Shown: positions 1 to 7,217, counted from the first letter of the stretch. The stretch: DNA of 7,293 nt from a bacterium (GCA_021839785.1 JAKCAB010000804.1:1-7293); one strand, 5' to 3'. Translations and numbers: made by a program. The notes: generated by a model not told the origin, from the sequence alone.

Positions 1-206
1 AGCGGCTGCCGCGCGTCTTCGAGCCCTTCTTCCGCGGTGACGCCAGCCACAGCAACGCCGTCGAAGGGTGCGGGCTGGGATTGAGCATTGCGCGGTGGAT
101 CGTACGGGCCCACGATGGGGCCATCGTGATCGCGTCCGTGCCCTCGAACCACACCACGGTCACGTTGCGCCTCCCCCTCCCGGGGCCGGAGGGCCAACTC
201 ACATGA
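1..206 (+). CDS. Sensor histidine kinase, C-terminal end (partial)
   Basis: The gene enters from the left edge; its codons are in register from base 3 and stop at TGA 204-206. The 67 visible residues are the end of a HATPase_c domain. They include the F-box segment FEPFFRGD, then the G2-type glycine motif GCGLGLSIARWIV, then the closing strands ending in TVTLRLPLPG. This part of the family binds ATP and passes phosphate to the dimerisation-domain histidine, which then phosphorylates a response regulator. The histidine box, any membrane segments and the sensor region are outside the window. The FFRGDASH segment and the position directly before an efflux operon resemble kinases of the heavy-metal or drug-efflux type (CusS-like). 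The actual signal cannot be told from this fragment. Its stop overlaps the start of the next lipoprotein gene (ATGA), which suggests cotranscription with the pump it probably controls. Confidence 0.9.
   Translation, partial: RLPRVFEPFFRGDASHSNAVEGCGLGLSIARWIVRAHDGAIVIASVPSNHTTVTLRLPLPGPEGQLT
188..193 (+). promoter_or_regulatory. Ribosome binding site of the first TolC-type lipoprotein gene
   Basis: GGAGGG lies 9 bases upstream of ATG 203, inside the end of the kinase gene. It is a strong Shine-Dalgarno match. It favours ATG 203 over an in-frame ATG at 68 that would run through the kinase coding region, because the protein from 203 begins directly with a lipoprotein signal peptide. Confidence 0.7.
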
Positions 207-754
207 AACGCTGGGCGCTCCTCCTCGGCCTCGTTGCGTTGGCCGGCTGCGCCCGCTTCGCGCCCCGCCCGCTCGCGCCGGCGCAAACCGCGGCGCAACT
301 CGAAGCGCATTCGCTCACGGCCCCCGCCTTGCGCTCGTTCGTGGAAACGCACCTGCACCGCAACTTCCCGGAATGGCCGCAGGGTCTTTCGGTGACGCTG
401 CCGGTCTTCAATCGAAACCCGAGAGCGAACGCCGAAGCGCCGGCCCGGTTCAACGCGTTGCCGGCGCGCGCGCTGGCGGAGATCGATCTCGCCGTGGCCG
501 GCTATTGCGCGGCGGCGCAGAAGCCGGCCGAGGCCGACACGCTGCTCGCCGCCCAGGCGATGCGCGATGCGGGAGAGATCTCCAAAAGCGAACTGACCGG
601 CTTGCAGTTGCAGTTAAGCGCCTCGGCGCTCGCCCGCCTTGACGCGCTGGTGAAGGCGCAGCCGGCGGCCGGTCAATTGGAAGACGCGGTGGAAAGCCCG
701 TTCGACGTGCCGCTGGCGCCGATCGAGAGCGTTCGACATCCTCCCCAATCGTGA
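203..754 (+). CDS. TolC-family outer-membrane lipoprotein, internally shortened
   Basis: The 183-residue product starts with a lipoprotein signal (MKRWALLLGLVALAGC, lipobox LAGC, lipidated Cys16), so it should be exported and lipidated. Residues 17-60 look like the start of a TolC-type outer-membrane factor (PRPL segment, then a run ending LHRNFPEWPQ). Residue 61 onward (GLSVTLPVFNRN) matches the second structural repeat of the same family; the intact neighbour has GVSIDLPLFDRNQG at its residues 337-350. The rest is helical and ends with LEDAVESPFD, a familiar C-terminus. TolC proteins are normally about 420-480 residues, so roughly 270 residues, including the first helical hairpin and first beta strands, are absent. 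The join lies near base 383 and the frame is kept. A barrel-forming trimer seems unlikely. It could be a remnant, an assembly error or, less likely, a small helper. It overlaps both neighbours by 4 bases. Confidence 0.75.
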   Translation: MKRWALLLGLVALAGCARFAPRPLAPAQTAAQLEAHSLTAPALRSFVETHLHRNFPEWPQGLSVTLPVFNRNPRANAEAPARFNALPARALAEIDLAVAGYCAAAQKPAEADTLLAAQAMRDAGEISKSELTGLQLQLSASALARLDALVKAQPAAGQLEDAVESPFDVPLAPIESVRHPPQS

Positions 755-2181
755 AGCCAGTTCACTCTCGACTCTGTCTGCGACACGCGACCGTCACGGC
801 ACTGCTGACCTGCGTGTTCAGCGGCTGCGTGGCGTATCATCCCAAGCCGTTGAGCCAGGACGCGGCAAGTCGCGCGCTTCGTCCGCCGGACCTGGCCGCC
901 GTCCGCGTCGAGGCGCAATCGCTCAAACACCCCTTACTGCCTCCGATTTCGTTCGACGAGCGCGACGGTCTAAGCCCGGACGAGGCGGCGGTGCTGGCGG
1001 TGCTCGCCAATCCATCCCTGCGCGCCGTGCGGGATCGGCGGGGCATGGCGTCGGCGCAACTGCTCCAGGCCGGTCTGCTGCCCAACCCGCAACTTTCCTA
1101 CAGTCTCGACGTGCCCACGGGCGGCAGCACGGCCGGAACCATCAATGCCTACGGCCTGGGTTTGAGTTGGGACGCATCGCAACTGATCGCCCGCTCGGCA
1201 CGCGTGCGGAGCGCGGCGTCACAGCGGGCGGCGGTGGATTTGGATGTCGCCTGGCAGGAATGGCAGGTGGCGCAGGCGGCCAAGACCGCCGTTTATCGCG
1301 TCATCAGTTTGACGGCGCAGCACGCCGTGGCGGTCGGGACGGACCGGCGCCTGGCGGACAACCTCGGCCGGGTACGCCAGGCGGCGGAAAAAGGGTTGAT
1401 GTCGGAATTGGACGTGGCCGCCGCCGAAGCCGCCAGCAACCAGGCGCACGCCAGGGTGCTCGACCTGGAAAAGCAACGCGAGGATCGGCGGCTGACGTTG
1501 AATCGGTTGCTCGGGTTGCCACCGGAAACACCAGTCGCCTTGCAAAAGGAAGCGGAGTTGCCATCGCATTTTGTTTCGTTACCGACAAACCAGCTTCTGC
1601 AAGATCTTGAACAACGCCGACTGGATTTGGTGGCGTTGCGCCGGGGTTACGAAAGCCAGGATGCCACGGTCCGCGCGGCCATTCTCGCCCAATTCCCCAA
1701 GATCAACCTGGGCGTCAACCGGGCGCGCGACACGGGCAACGTCGTCACCACTGGTTTTGGCGTCTCGATTGACCTGCCTCTTTTCGATCGCAACCAGGGC
1801 CGGATCGCTTTGGAATATGCCACGCGCAAAACGCTGTTTGACGAATATGTCAACCGTGTGTTTGAAGCGCGCTCCGAGGTAGCTACATTGGCCGCCAATC
1901 TCCGGGCGCTCAACGGGCAGATCGAAACGGCGCAGGCGGCCGAGCCCGGACTGCAACGGCTGGTGGAAGCGTATCGCCGGGCCACCAACCAGGGCCAGGC
2001 CGACGTGCTCAGTTACTACACGGCCTGGAATAATCTGGCCCAACAGCAAATCGAAATCCTGAGTCTGGAGCAACAACTGGCCGAAACCCGGATCGCTTTG
2101 GAACTGGCCACGGGGCGGTTCCGAATTGACGAGCCGGCCAGCGGGGCCAATCCGCACGCCCCAAATCCCTCATCGAAATGA
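751..2181 (+). CDS. TolC-family outer-membrane efflux lipoprotein
   Basis: This is the outer-membrane channel of the tripartite pump. It would form a trimeric beta-barrel and periplasmic alpha-tunnel that joins the adaptor and permease. The 476 residues are normal length for the family. A signal peptide ends in a lipobox-like FSGC with Cys26 as the likely lipidated residue. Two similar halves follow: about 75-260 (with LLQAGLLPNPQLSYSLDVP and NRLLGLPPE) and about 275-460 (with FPKINLGVNRARD and GVSIDLPLFDRNQG). Each is a long-helix plus beta-strand OEP repeat. The start is GTG 751, which overlaps the previous stop as GTGA and has no clear Shine-Dalgarno sequence, so translation probably depends on coupling. 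It is a distant relative, not a copy, of the shortened lipoprotein upstream. The C-terminal 15 residues, rich in Pro, Asn and Ser, are a probable disordered tail. Confidence 0.92.
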   Translation: MKPVHSRLCLRHATVTALLTCVFSGCVAYHPKPLSQDAASRALRPPDLAAVRVEAQSLKHPLLPPISFDERDGLSPDEAAVLAVLANPSLRAVRDRRGMASAQLLQAGLLPNPQLSYSLDVPTGGSTAGTINAYGLGLSWDASQLIARSARVRSAASQRAAVDLDVAWQEWQVAQAAKTAVYRVISLTAQHAVAVGTDRRLADNLGRVRQAAEKGLMSELDVAAAEAASNQAHARVLDLEKQREDRRLTLNRLLGLPPETPVALQKEAELPSHFVSLPTNQLLQDLEQRRLDLVALRRGYESQDATVRAAILAQFPKINLGVNRARDTGNVVTTGFGVSIDLPLFDRNQGRIALEYATRKTLFDEYVNRVFEARSEVATLAANLRALNGQIETAQAAEPGLQRLVEAYRRATNQGQADVLSYYTAWNNLAQQQIEILSLEQQLAETRIALELATGRFRIDEPASGANPHAPNPSSK

Positions 2182-2185
2182 CTTC

Positions 2186-3289
2186 ATGAAACGCGCCCGC
2201 TGGATAAAACTATCATTGTTCACCCTGCTTCTGTTGGGCGTGGGCATCGGCATCGGCCAATGGTCCGCTCGTCACACCGCCCCCCAGTCCGCTGCGCCGG
2301 AGGTAGCGGCCCCGGATTCAAACAATGGACCGGTCGCGACCGTCGAAACCGTTCCCTTGCGGCGCGCTCAAATCAAAGCCGTCCAGGTCGCCTACGGTAC
2401 GGTGATGGCGGCGCCGAGCGAAACGCACACGTTCAGTGTGCCCTACGAATCCCGTGTGAAGACGATTTCGGTCACCGCCGGACAGGTGATTCAGACGCAC
2501 ACGCCGCTCATCGAAGTGGAACCCAGCCCCGACACCCGCCTGCAACTGGATCAGGCCCGCAACGACCGGGACACGGCGCGCAAAAGTTTTCAACTCGTCC
2601 AGCAGCGCCTCGACCTGAAGCTGGCCACCCGGCAGGACCAGTTTCAGGCGCAACAGCAGCTTGAGGCCGCCGAGTTGCGCGTGCGCAGCCTCGAGTCGCG
2701 CGGCGTCGAGACTCCACAGATACTGCGCGCCGACGCTTCGGGCGTCGTCAACGACATTACGGTTCAACCCGGACAAATCGTCGCGGCGGGCGCGCCGTTG
2801 CTGAACACGATCGGCGAGAACCAAATCATCGTCCGGCTGGGACTTGAGGGCGAGGATGTCCGGCGCGTGCAAGCGGGCCAAGGGGTCGAGCTGCGCGCCG
2901 TGAACGCGCCGGGAACGGAGCCGGTGCCGGGAAAAATCCGCTTCATCGCCAGCCGTGTAAATCCCCAGACGCGTTTGGTGGACGTTTTTGTCGCCCCCGA
3001 TTCGGCGGCGCATTTCGTTCTCAACGAATATGTGCGGGGAGACATTGTGATCGCCGCGCATGAAGCCTGGGTGGTGCCGCGCGCGGCGGTCTTGCCGGAG
3101 GACGGGCGGAACATCCTTTACACGGTCGAAAGCGGACGCGCTGTCCGGCATGCCATCGCGCTCGGCTTGCAAAACGACCAGGAAGTAGAAGTCATCGGCC
3201 AGGCTTTGAAAGCGGGCGAACCGGTCGTGGTCGTCGGCAACAGCCAGTTGCAGCCCGGCATGGCCGTTCACGAGGGCGCCAAGCCATGA
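2186..3289 (+). CDS. RND efflux periplasmic adaptor (membrane-fusion protein, HlyD family)
   Basis: This protein links the permease in the inner membrane with the TolC channel. The 367 residues begin with a positively charged end and one membrane segment (about 8-25, LSLFTLLLLGVGIGIG). There is no lipobox Cys, so it is anchored as an uncleaved or cleaved signal rather than as a lipoprotein. The order is: first lipoyl half at about 82-112 (VTAGQVIQTHTPLIEVE), a short coiled-coil hairpin at 113-172 rich in Gln, Leu and Arg, second lipoyl half at about 180-208 (ASGVVNDITVQPGQIVAAGAP), beta-barrel at about 213-290, and membrane-proximal domain at about 294-360 (VVPRAAVLPEDGRNILYTV). I chose ATG 2186, 4 bases after the previous stop, because the in-frame ATG at 2126 would add 20 residues before the signal and overlap the TolC gene heavily. 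No His- or Met-rich metal-binding extension is seen, so substrate type is open. The stop overlaps the permease start (ATGA). Confidence 0.9.
   Translation: MKRARWIKLSLFTLLLLGVGIGIGQWSARHTAPQSAAPEVAAPDSNNGPVATVETVPLRRAQIKAVQVAYGTVMAAPSETHTFSVPYESRVKTISVTAGQVIQTHTPLIEVEPSPDTRLQLDQARNDRDTARKSFQLVQQRLDLKLATRQDQFQAQQQLEAAELRVRSLESRGVETPQILRADASGVVNDITVQPGQIVAAGAPLLNTIGENQIIVRLGLEGEDVRRVQAGQGVELRAVNAPGTEPVPGKIRFIASRVNPQTRLVDVFVAPDSAAHFVLNEYVRGDIVIAAHEAWVVPRAAVLPEDGRNILYTVESGRAVRHAIALGLQNDQEVEVIGQALKAGEPVVVVGNSQLQPGMAVHEGAKP
3272..3276 (+). promoter_or_regulatory. Ribosome binding site of the RND permease gene
   Basis: GAGGG lies 9 bases before ATG 3286, within the last codons of the adaptor gene. 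With the ATGA overlap it supports ATG 3286 as the start and coupled translation of adaptor and permease. Confidence 0.55.
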
Positions 3290-6200
3290 AGTTCACCGCA
3301 TGGGTCCAGGCGCATCGGCGGTCCATCCTGTTTCTGCTGGCCGTATTCAGTCTGGCCGGATTGATGAGCAGTTTCTATCTGCCGGTCGGATTATTTCCCG
3401 ACGTCAACTTCCCGCGCGTGGTGGTGAACCTCGACGCGGGCGACCGGCCGGCCGAACGCATGGCCATCGAAGTCACCTGGCCGATTGAAGAGGCGGTGCG
3501 CTCCGTGCCGGGGGTGCGCAGTGTCCGCTCCACCACGAGCCGCGGCAGCGCGCAGATTTCCATCAATTTCGCCTGGGGCCAGGATATGGTGGCCGCCATG
3601 CTCCAGGTCGAATCCGCCGTCAATCAAATCAAAGGCTCCCTCCCGGCCGAAACCATGTTTGAAGTGCGGCGCATGGACCCGACCGTGTTTCCCGTGCTGG
3701 GTTACAGTCTGACTTCGGACACGCATTCGCTGGTCGAGCTACGCGACTTGGCGCTTTATCAAATCCGTCCGGTGCTCTCCACCGTCAACGGCGTGGCGCG
3801 CATCGGCGTTTTGGGCGGCGCGACGGCGGAATACCAGGTGATGGTGGACCCGGCCAAACTGGATTCGTATGGCCTGGGTTTGAACGACATCGCCAGCGCT
3901 CTTTCCGCGGCCAACATCATCACCGCGGTGGGGCGGTTGGAGGAACACAACAAACTTTACCTCGTCCTGTCCGACACGCAGTTCCGGAATTTTGATGAGA
4001 TTGGCCGGACAGTCCTGCGCTCGGGCGAAAACGGCCTGGTGCAGCTCGACGACGTGGCCATTGTGAGCCGCGCGACGGTGCCGCAATGGACGCGCGTCAA
4101 TGCCGATGCCCACGACGCGGTAATCTTCCAGGTGTATCAGCAGCCCGGCGGCAACACGGTCCAGATCGGCAACGGCATCGCGGCGAAGTTGGACGAGTTG
4201 AAAGCGCGGCTTCCCCAAGGCGTCCGGATTGCCAACTGGTATGACCAGCGCGAACTGATCGTCGCCTCGGCCGGCAGCGTTCGCGATGCGGTGCTCATCG
4301 GCATCGTGCTGGCGGCGCTGGTGCTGTTCGCGTTCCTGCGCAATCTCAAGGTCACGTTCATCGCCGCGCTCGCGGTGCCGATGGTGCTGGCCGCCACCGT
4401 CCTGCTGCTGTTCATCCTCAAGATGAGCTTTAACATCATGACGCTTGGCGGCATGGCGGCGGCGGTGGGCCTGATCATTGACGACGCCATCGTGATGATC
4501 GAGCACGTCATGCGGCGGTTTCGCGGCGGCGCCGGTCGTTACCGCGAACGCGTGATGGCCGCCGCGGCGGAATTTACCCGCCCGTTGGCCGGATCTTCCG
4601 CCTCGACCATCATCATATTCGCGCCGCTCGCCTTTTTGTCCGGCGTGACCGGGGCCTTCTTCAAGGCGCTTTCCCTGACCATGGCCGCCAGTCTCATCAT
4701 CTCCTTCCTCGTGGCCTGGCTGGCGGTTCCCTTGCTCGCATTGCATTGGTTGAAAGAAAAGGATGCGGAAGAAAAGGAGGGCGGCGCCTTGACCGCGTTC
4801 GTGCATCGCCCTTATCGCCGCTGGGTGGGAAGCGTGCTGGCGCGGCCGTGGCTGATTGTCGTGGTCATCGTGCCGTTGCTGGTCGCGGGCGGGGTGGCTT
4901 ACCGCCATACGGGATCGGGTTTCATGCCCGCGATGGACGAAGGCGGTTTCATCCTGGATTACCGCGCGCCGTCCGGAACTTCCCTGGCGGAAACCGACCG
5001 GCGGTTGCGCCAAGTCGAGGCCATTCTGCGTGCCACGCCGGAAGTCGAAACGTATTCGCGGCGAACCGGGTTGCAGTTGGGGGGCGGCGTGACGGAAGCC
5101 AACGAGGGCGATTTCTTTGTGCGACTCAAACCTCTGCCCCGACGACCGATTGACGCGGTGATGGACGACGTTCGCGGACGCGTCGAACATGCGGTGCCCG
5201 GGCTTGAAATCGAGATGGCCCTCCTGATGGAGGATTTGATCGGCGATTTGACGGCGGTGCCACAACCCATCGAAATCAAGTTGTTTTCGGATGACGCCGG
5301 ACTCCTGCGCAGCGTGCCGTCGAAAGTCGCGGATGCCATCGCCAAAGTCCCCGGCGTGGTGGACGTGAAAGACGGCATCGTGCTCGCGGGCGATGCCATG
5401 GAGATTCGCGTGGACCGCGAAAAAGCCGCGCTGGAGGGCTTCGACCCGGAGGCGGTCACGCGCCTGCTCTCAAGCGCGTTGACGGGCACGGTCACCACCT
5501 CGGTCCAACGGGGGCCGAAGATGATCGGCCTGCGGGTTTGGATTCCCGGCGCGGATCGCGACTCGGCGCGCACGCTGGATCTGCTCCGGCTGCGGGCACC
5601 TGACGGACATCTTTTTCCCCTGAAGCGGATCGTGACCCTCACCCCGGTCACCGGCCAGCCACAGATCACGCGCGATGATCTGAAGCAGATGGTCGCCGTC
5701 ACGGGACGCATCAGCGGACGCGACATGGGATCCACCATCCGGGACATCAAAACGATTCTTGACCAGCCAAACTTTCTGCCCGCTGGAATGTATTACACGC
5801 TGGGCGGACTTTATGCGCAGCAACAAATCGCCTTTCGCGGGTTGATCACCGTGTTTGTCTCGGCGGTGCTGCTGGTGTTCGTGCTGCTGCTGTTTCTCTA
5901 CGAAAGCTTCCGCGTGGCTCTGGCGATGATGCTCACCACGCTACTCGCGCTGGCCGCGGTGTTCATCGGCCTGTGGCTCACCGGCACGGAGTTGAACATC
6001 ACGGCGATGATGGGTATGACGATGGTAATTGGCATCGTCACCGAAGTTTCCATCTTCTATTTTTCGGAATACCACGACTTACCCGATGCTATGGACAGGA
6101 ACGAGCGGTTGATCGCGGCGGGCATCAATCGGATGCGCCCAATCGCCATGACCACGCTGGCCGCGATTCTGGCGTTGCTACCACTGGCGCTGGGTCTGGG

Positions 6201-6357
6201 ACAGGGCGCGGCGATGCAGCAACCGCTGGCCATCGCCATCATTTCCGGGCTGGCGGTGCAGTTGCCGCTGGTGCTCACGGTGCTGCCGGCGCTGTTGAAG
6301 GTCTTTGGTGGACCTAATTCGGAAAAACCGGCCGCGGAAACCGCCGCCACGCCTTGA
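3286..6357 (+). CDS. RND-family efflux permease (AcrB/CusA superfamily)
   Basis: This is the proton-driven inner-membrane pump, expected to act as a trimer that passes substrate from periplasm or membrane to the TolC channel. At 1023 residues it is complete. TM1 is at about 12-31, the first periplasmic domain at about 32-332, TM2-TM6 at about 334-490, TM7 at about 522-540, the second periplasmic domain at about 541-850, and TM8-TM12 from about 854 to 1008. TM4 carries GLIIDDAIVMIEHV with Asp399 and Asp400 (AcrB Asp407/408 positions) and Glu406. TM11 has RMRPIAMT, keeping the AcrB Arg971 and Thr978 equivalents (Arg949, Thr956). TM10 reads VIGIVTEVSIFYFSEY: Glu920 stands where AcrB has Lys940, as I recall for Glu939 of CusA. 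The second periplasmic domain (FMPAMDEGGFIL, then TPEVETYSRRTG) also looks CusA/CzcA-like. It therefore mixes drug-type and metal-type signatures, and the substrate cannot be assigned. Starts with an ATGA overlap; its TGA overlaps a TTG start downstream. Confidence 0.95.
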   Translation: MKFTAWVQAHRRSILFLLAVFSLAGLMSSFYLPVGLFPDVNFPRVVVNLDAGDRPAERMAIEVTWPIEEAVRSVPGVRSVRSTTSRGSAQISINFAWGQDMVAAMLQVESAVNQIKGSLPAETMFEVRRMDPTVFPVLGYSLTSDTHSLVELRDLALYQIRPVLSTVNGVARIGVLGGATAEYQVMVDPAKLDSYGLGLNDIASALSAANIITAVGRLEEHNKLYLVLSDTQFRNFDEIGRTVLRSGENGLVQLDDVAIVSRATVPQWTRVNADAHDAVIFQVYQQPGGNTVQIGNGIAAKLDELKARLPQGVRIANWYDQRELIVASAGSVRDAVLIGIVLAALVLFAFLRNLKVTFIAALAVPMVLAATVLLLFILKMSFNIMTLGGMAAAVGLIIDDAIVMIEHVMRRFRGGAGRYRERVMAAAAEFTRPLAGSSASTIIIFAPLAFLSGVTGAFFKALSLTMAASLIISFLVAWLAVPLLALHWLKEKDAEEKEGGALTAFVHRPYRRWVGSVLARPWLIVVVIVPLLVAGGVAYRHTGSGFMPAMDEGGFILDYRAPSGTSLAETDRRLRQVEAILRATPEVETYSRRTGLQLGGGVTEANEGDFFVRLKPLPRRPIDAVMDDVRGRVEHAVPGLEIEMALLMEDLIGDLTAVPQPIEIKLFSDDAGLLRSVPSKVADAIAKVPGVVDVKDGIVLAGDAMEIRVDREKAALEGFDPEAVTRLLSSALTGTVTTSVQRGPKMIGLRVWIPGADRDSARTLDLLRLRAPDGHLFPLKRIVTLTPVTGQPQITRDDLKQMVAVTGRISGRDMGSTIRDIKTILDQPNFLPAGMYYTLGGLYAQQQIAFRGLITVFVSAVLLVFVLLLFLYESFRVALAMMLTTLLALAAVFIGLWLTGTELNITAMMGMTMVIGIVTEVSIFYFSEYHDLPDAMDRNERLIAAGINRMRPIAMTTLAAILALLPLALGLGQGAAMQQPLAIAIISGLAVQLPLVLTVLPALLKVFGGPNSEKPAAETAATP

Positions 6358-6799
6358 GATCGAAATGGCTGTTCTACGGCGCGTTTGTCTTTTCGGTGTT
6401 ATGGTCACCGGTCGCACCCCGATGGTTTGTTATGAATTGATCCCAATGCCGCTGCGATTTTTACGGAAAAAGTCGGGTTCCGGCGACGAACTGACTCTGG
6501 CGCAGATGGACGACCTTGTGGCGCTGTTGCGCCGGGCGCCCAAGCCGGTTTTGATTCACTGCCTGGGCGGAGCCGACCGGTCCGGCCTGGCGGCCGCCCT
6601 TTACGGTTACGCCATCGAAGGCGAAAAACCGGCGGAAGCGAATCGGCAACTGCCCCTCTGGTATGGCCACGTGCCGCTCATCCGGCCAAAAGTAACGGCC
6701 AGGAATGATTCCTTCCGGCGTTATGTCAGCAACCGCGTCGCCCGCGCAACCCATCGGCCATCCCCGGACCAGCACCAGCCATTGAACCAACACGGATGA
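6354..6799 (+). pseudogene. Dual-specificity/tyrosine-type protein phosphatase with anchor, internally deleted and out of frame
   Basis: The catalytic end is clear. VLIHCLGGADRSGLAAALY contains the Cys-x5-Arg phosphatase loop (Cys codon 6560-6562, Arg codon 6578-6580), followed by a helical C-terminus ending at TGA 6797-6799. In this family the Cys attacks the phosphate and the Arg holds it. A different frame starting at TTG 6354, overlapping the permease stop as TTGA, reads LRSKWLFYGAFVFSVLW and then stops at 6438-6440. That is a typical start for a membrane-anchored member of this group. The two parts are in different frames and the middle of the domain, including the usual substrate-entry and general-acid region, is missing; the join lies near 6430-6436. 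The catalytic frame is open from ATG 6365 (144 residues), but the residues before ELIPMPLRFLRK look like out-of-frame reading, so I do not treat it as a normal gene. The loop itself is intact. Substrate unknown. Confidence 0.65.
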
Positions 6800-7217
6800 A
6801 GCAAACGCCCACGCCAAAAAAATCCGCCGCGCTGAAATTCGTTTTGACCATCGGCGGGCTCAGTTTCTTTGCCGACTTCACTTGTGAGGGCGCGCGCAGT
6901 GTTTACGGTCCGTTCCTCGCGCTGCTGTCGGCCAGCGCCACGGTGGTGGCCTCGTCGCCGGTTTCGGTGAACTGGCCGGCTACGGCTTGCGCCTCGTTTC
7001 GGGGCGCTGGGCGGATCGCACCGGCGCTTTCTGGCCGATTGCCATTTTCGGTTACTCCGTGCAACTGCTGGCGGGGCCGGCGCTGGTGCTGGCGCGAACA
7101 ACTGGTCCACGGCCGCCGTGCCGATTTTCTTCGGCGTGCGCCGACAATCTGCGGCATTCTAAAGAACGCCTTGACGAAGTTCACTTAAACCGGCGGTTGC
7201 CGGGCCACAAGCCGTGA
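6796..7217 (+). pseudogene. MFS transporter, broken by frameshifts and loss of the middle
   Basis: The start is ATG 6796, overlapping the phosphatase stop (ATGA). The first frame gives about 51 sensible residues, with TM1 motif GGLSFFADFTCEGARS, typical of a major facilitator group. It then loses sense at 6946-6949. The next frame continues the same protein as GLVAGFGELAGYGLRLVSGR, then WADRTGAF (a motif-A-like loop) and FGYSVQLLAGPALVLA, up to about 7095. A third frame from about 7097 reads NNWSTAAVPIFFGVRR and stops at 7160-7162. The second frame resumes near 7146 with NLRHSKERLDEVHLNRR and ends at TGA 7215-7217, which overlaps the next start. Members are about 400 residues with 12 membrane segments, but only about 140 codons are present. 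The last hydrophobic piece plus the charged tail may be the protein's original C-terminus, in which case most of TM4-TM11 is lost. A single missing G in the GTGGTGGCC run at 6943-6951 would explain the first shift. Confidence 0.65.

Noticed and set aside
68..202. An upstream in-frame extension of the first lipoprotein starting at ATG 68.
   Set aside because: It overlaps the kinase coding region, and the protein from ATG 203 starts with a proper lipoprotein signal after a good Shine-Dalgarno site.
2318..3271. A 317-codon minus-strand open frame opposite the adaptor gene.
   Set aside because: It is an antisense shadow of the adaptor; no domain, signal or start context supports it.
3739..5265. 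A 508-codon open frame on the minus strand inside the permease gene.
   Set aside because: It is the antisense shadow of a clear RND gene in GC-rich DNA; its composition is rich in His, Arg and Gln with no recognisable domain, and the + strand frame has family motifs throughout.
6305..6364. Start of the phosphatase frame at ATG 6305.
   Set aside because: It would overlap the permease C-terminus by over 50 bases, and the residues are out-of-frame reading of permease codons.
7131..7144. Inverted repeat TCGGCG-tg-CGCCGA that might be a terminator hairpin.
   Set aside because: The stem is only 6 bases with a 2-base loop, no T-run follows, and it lies within transporter coding sequence; chance in GC-rich DNA is likely. 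Kept only as a possible cause of sequencing errors.
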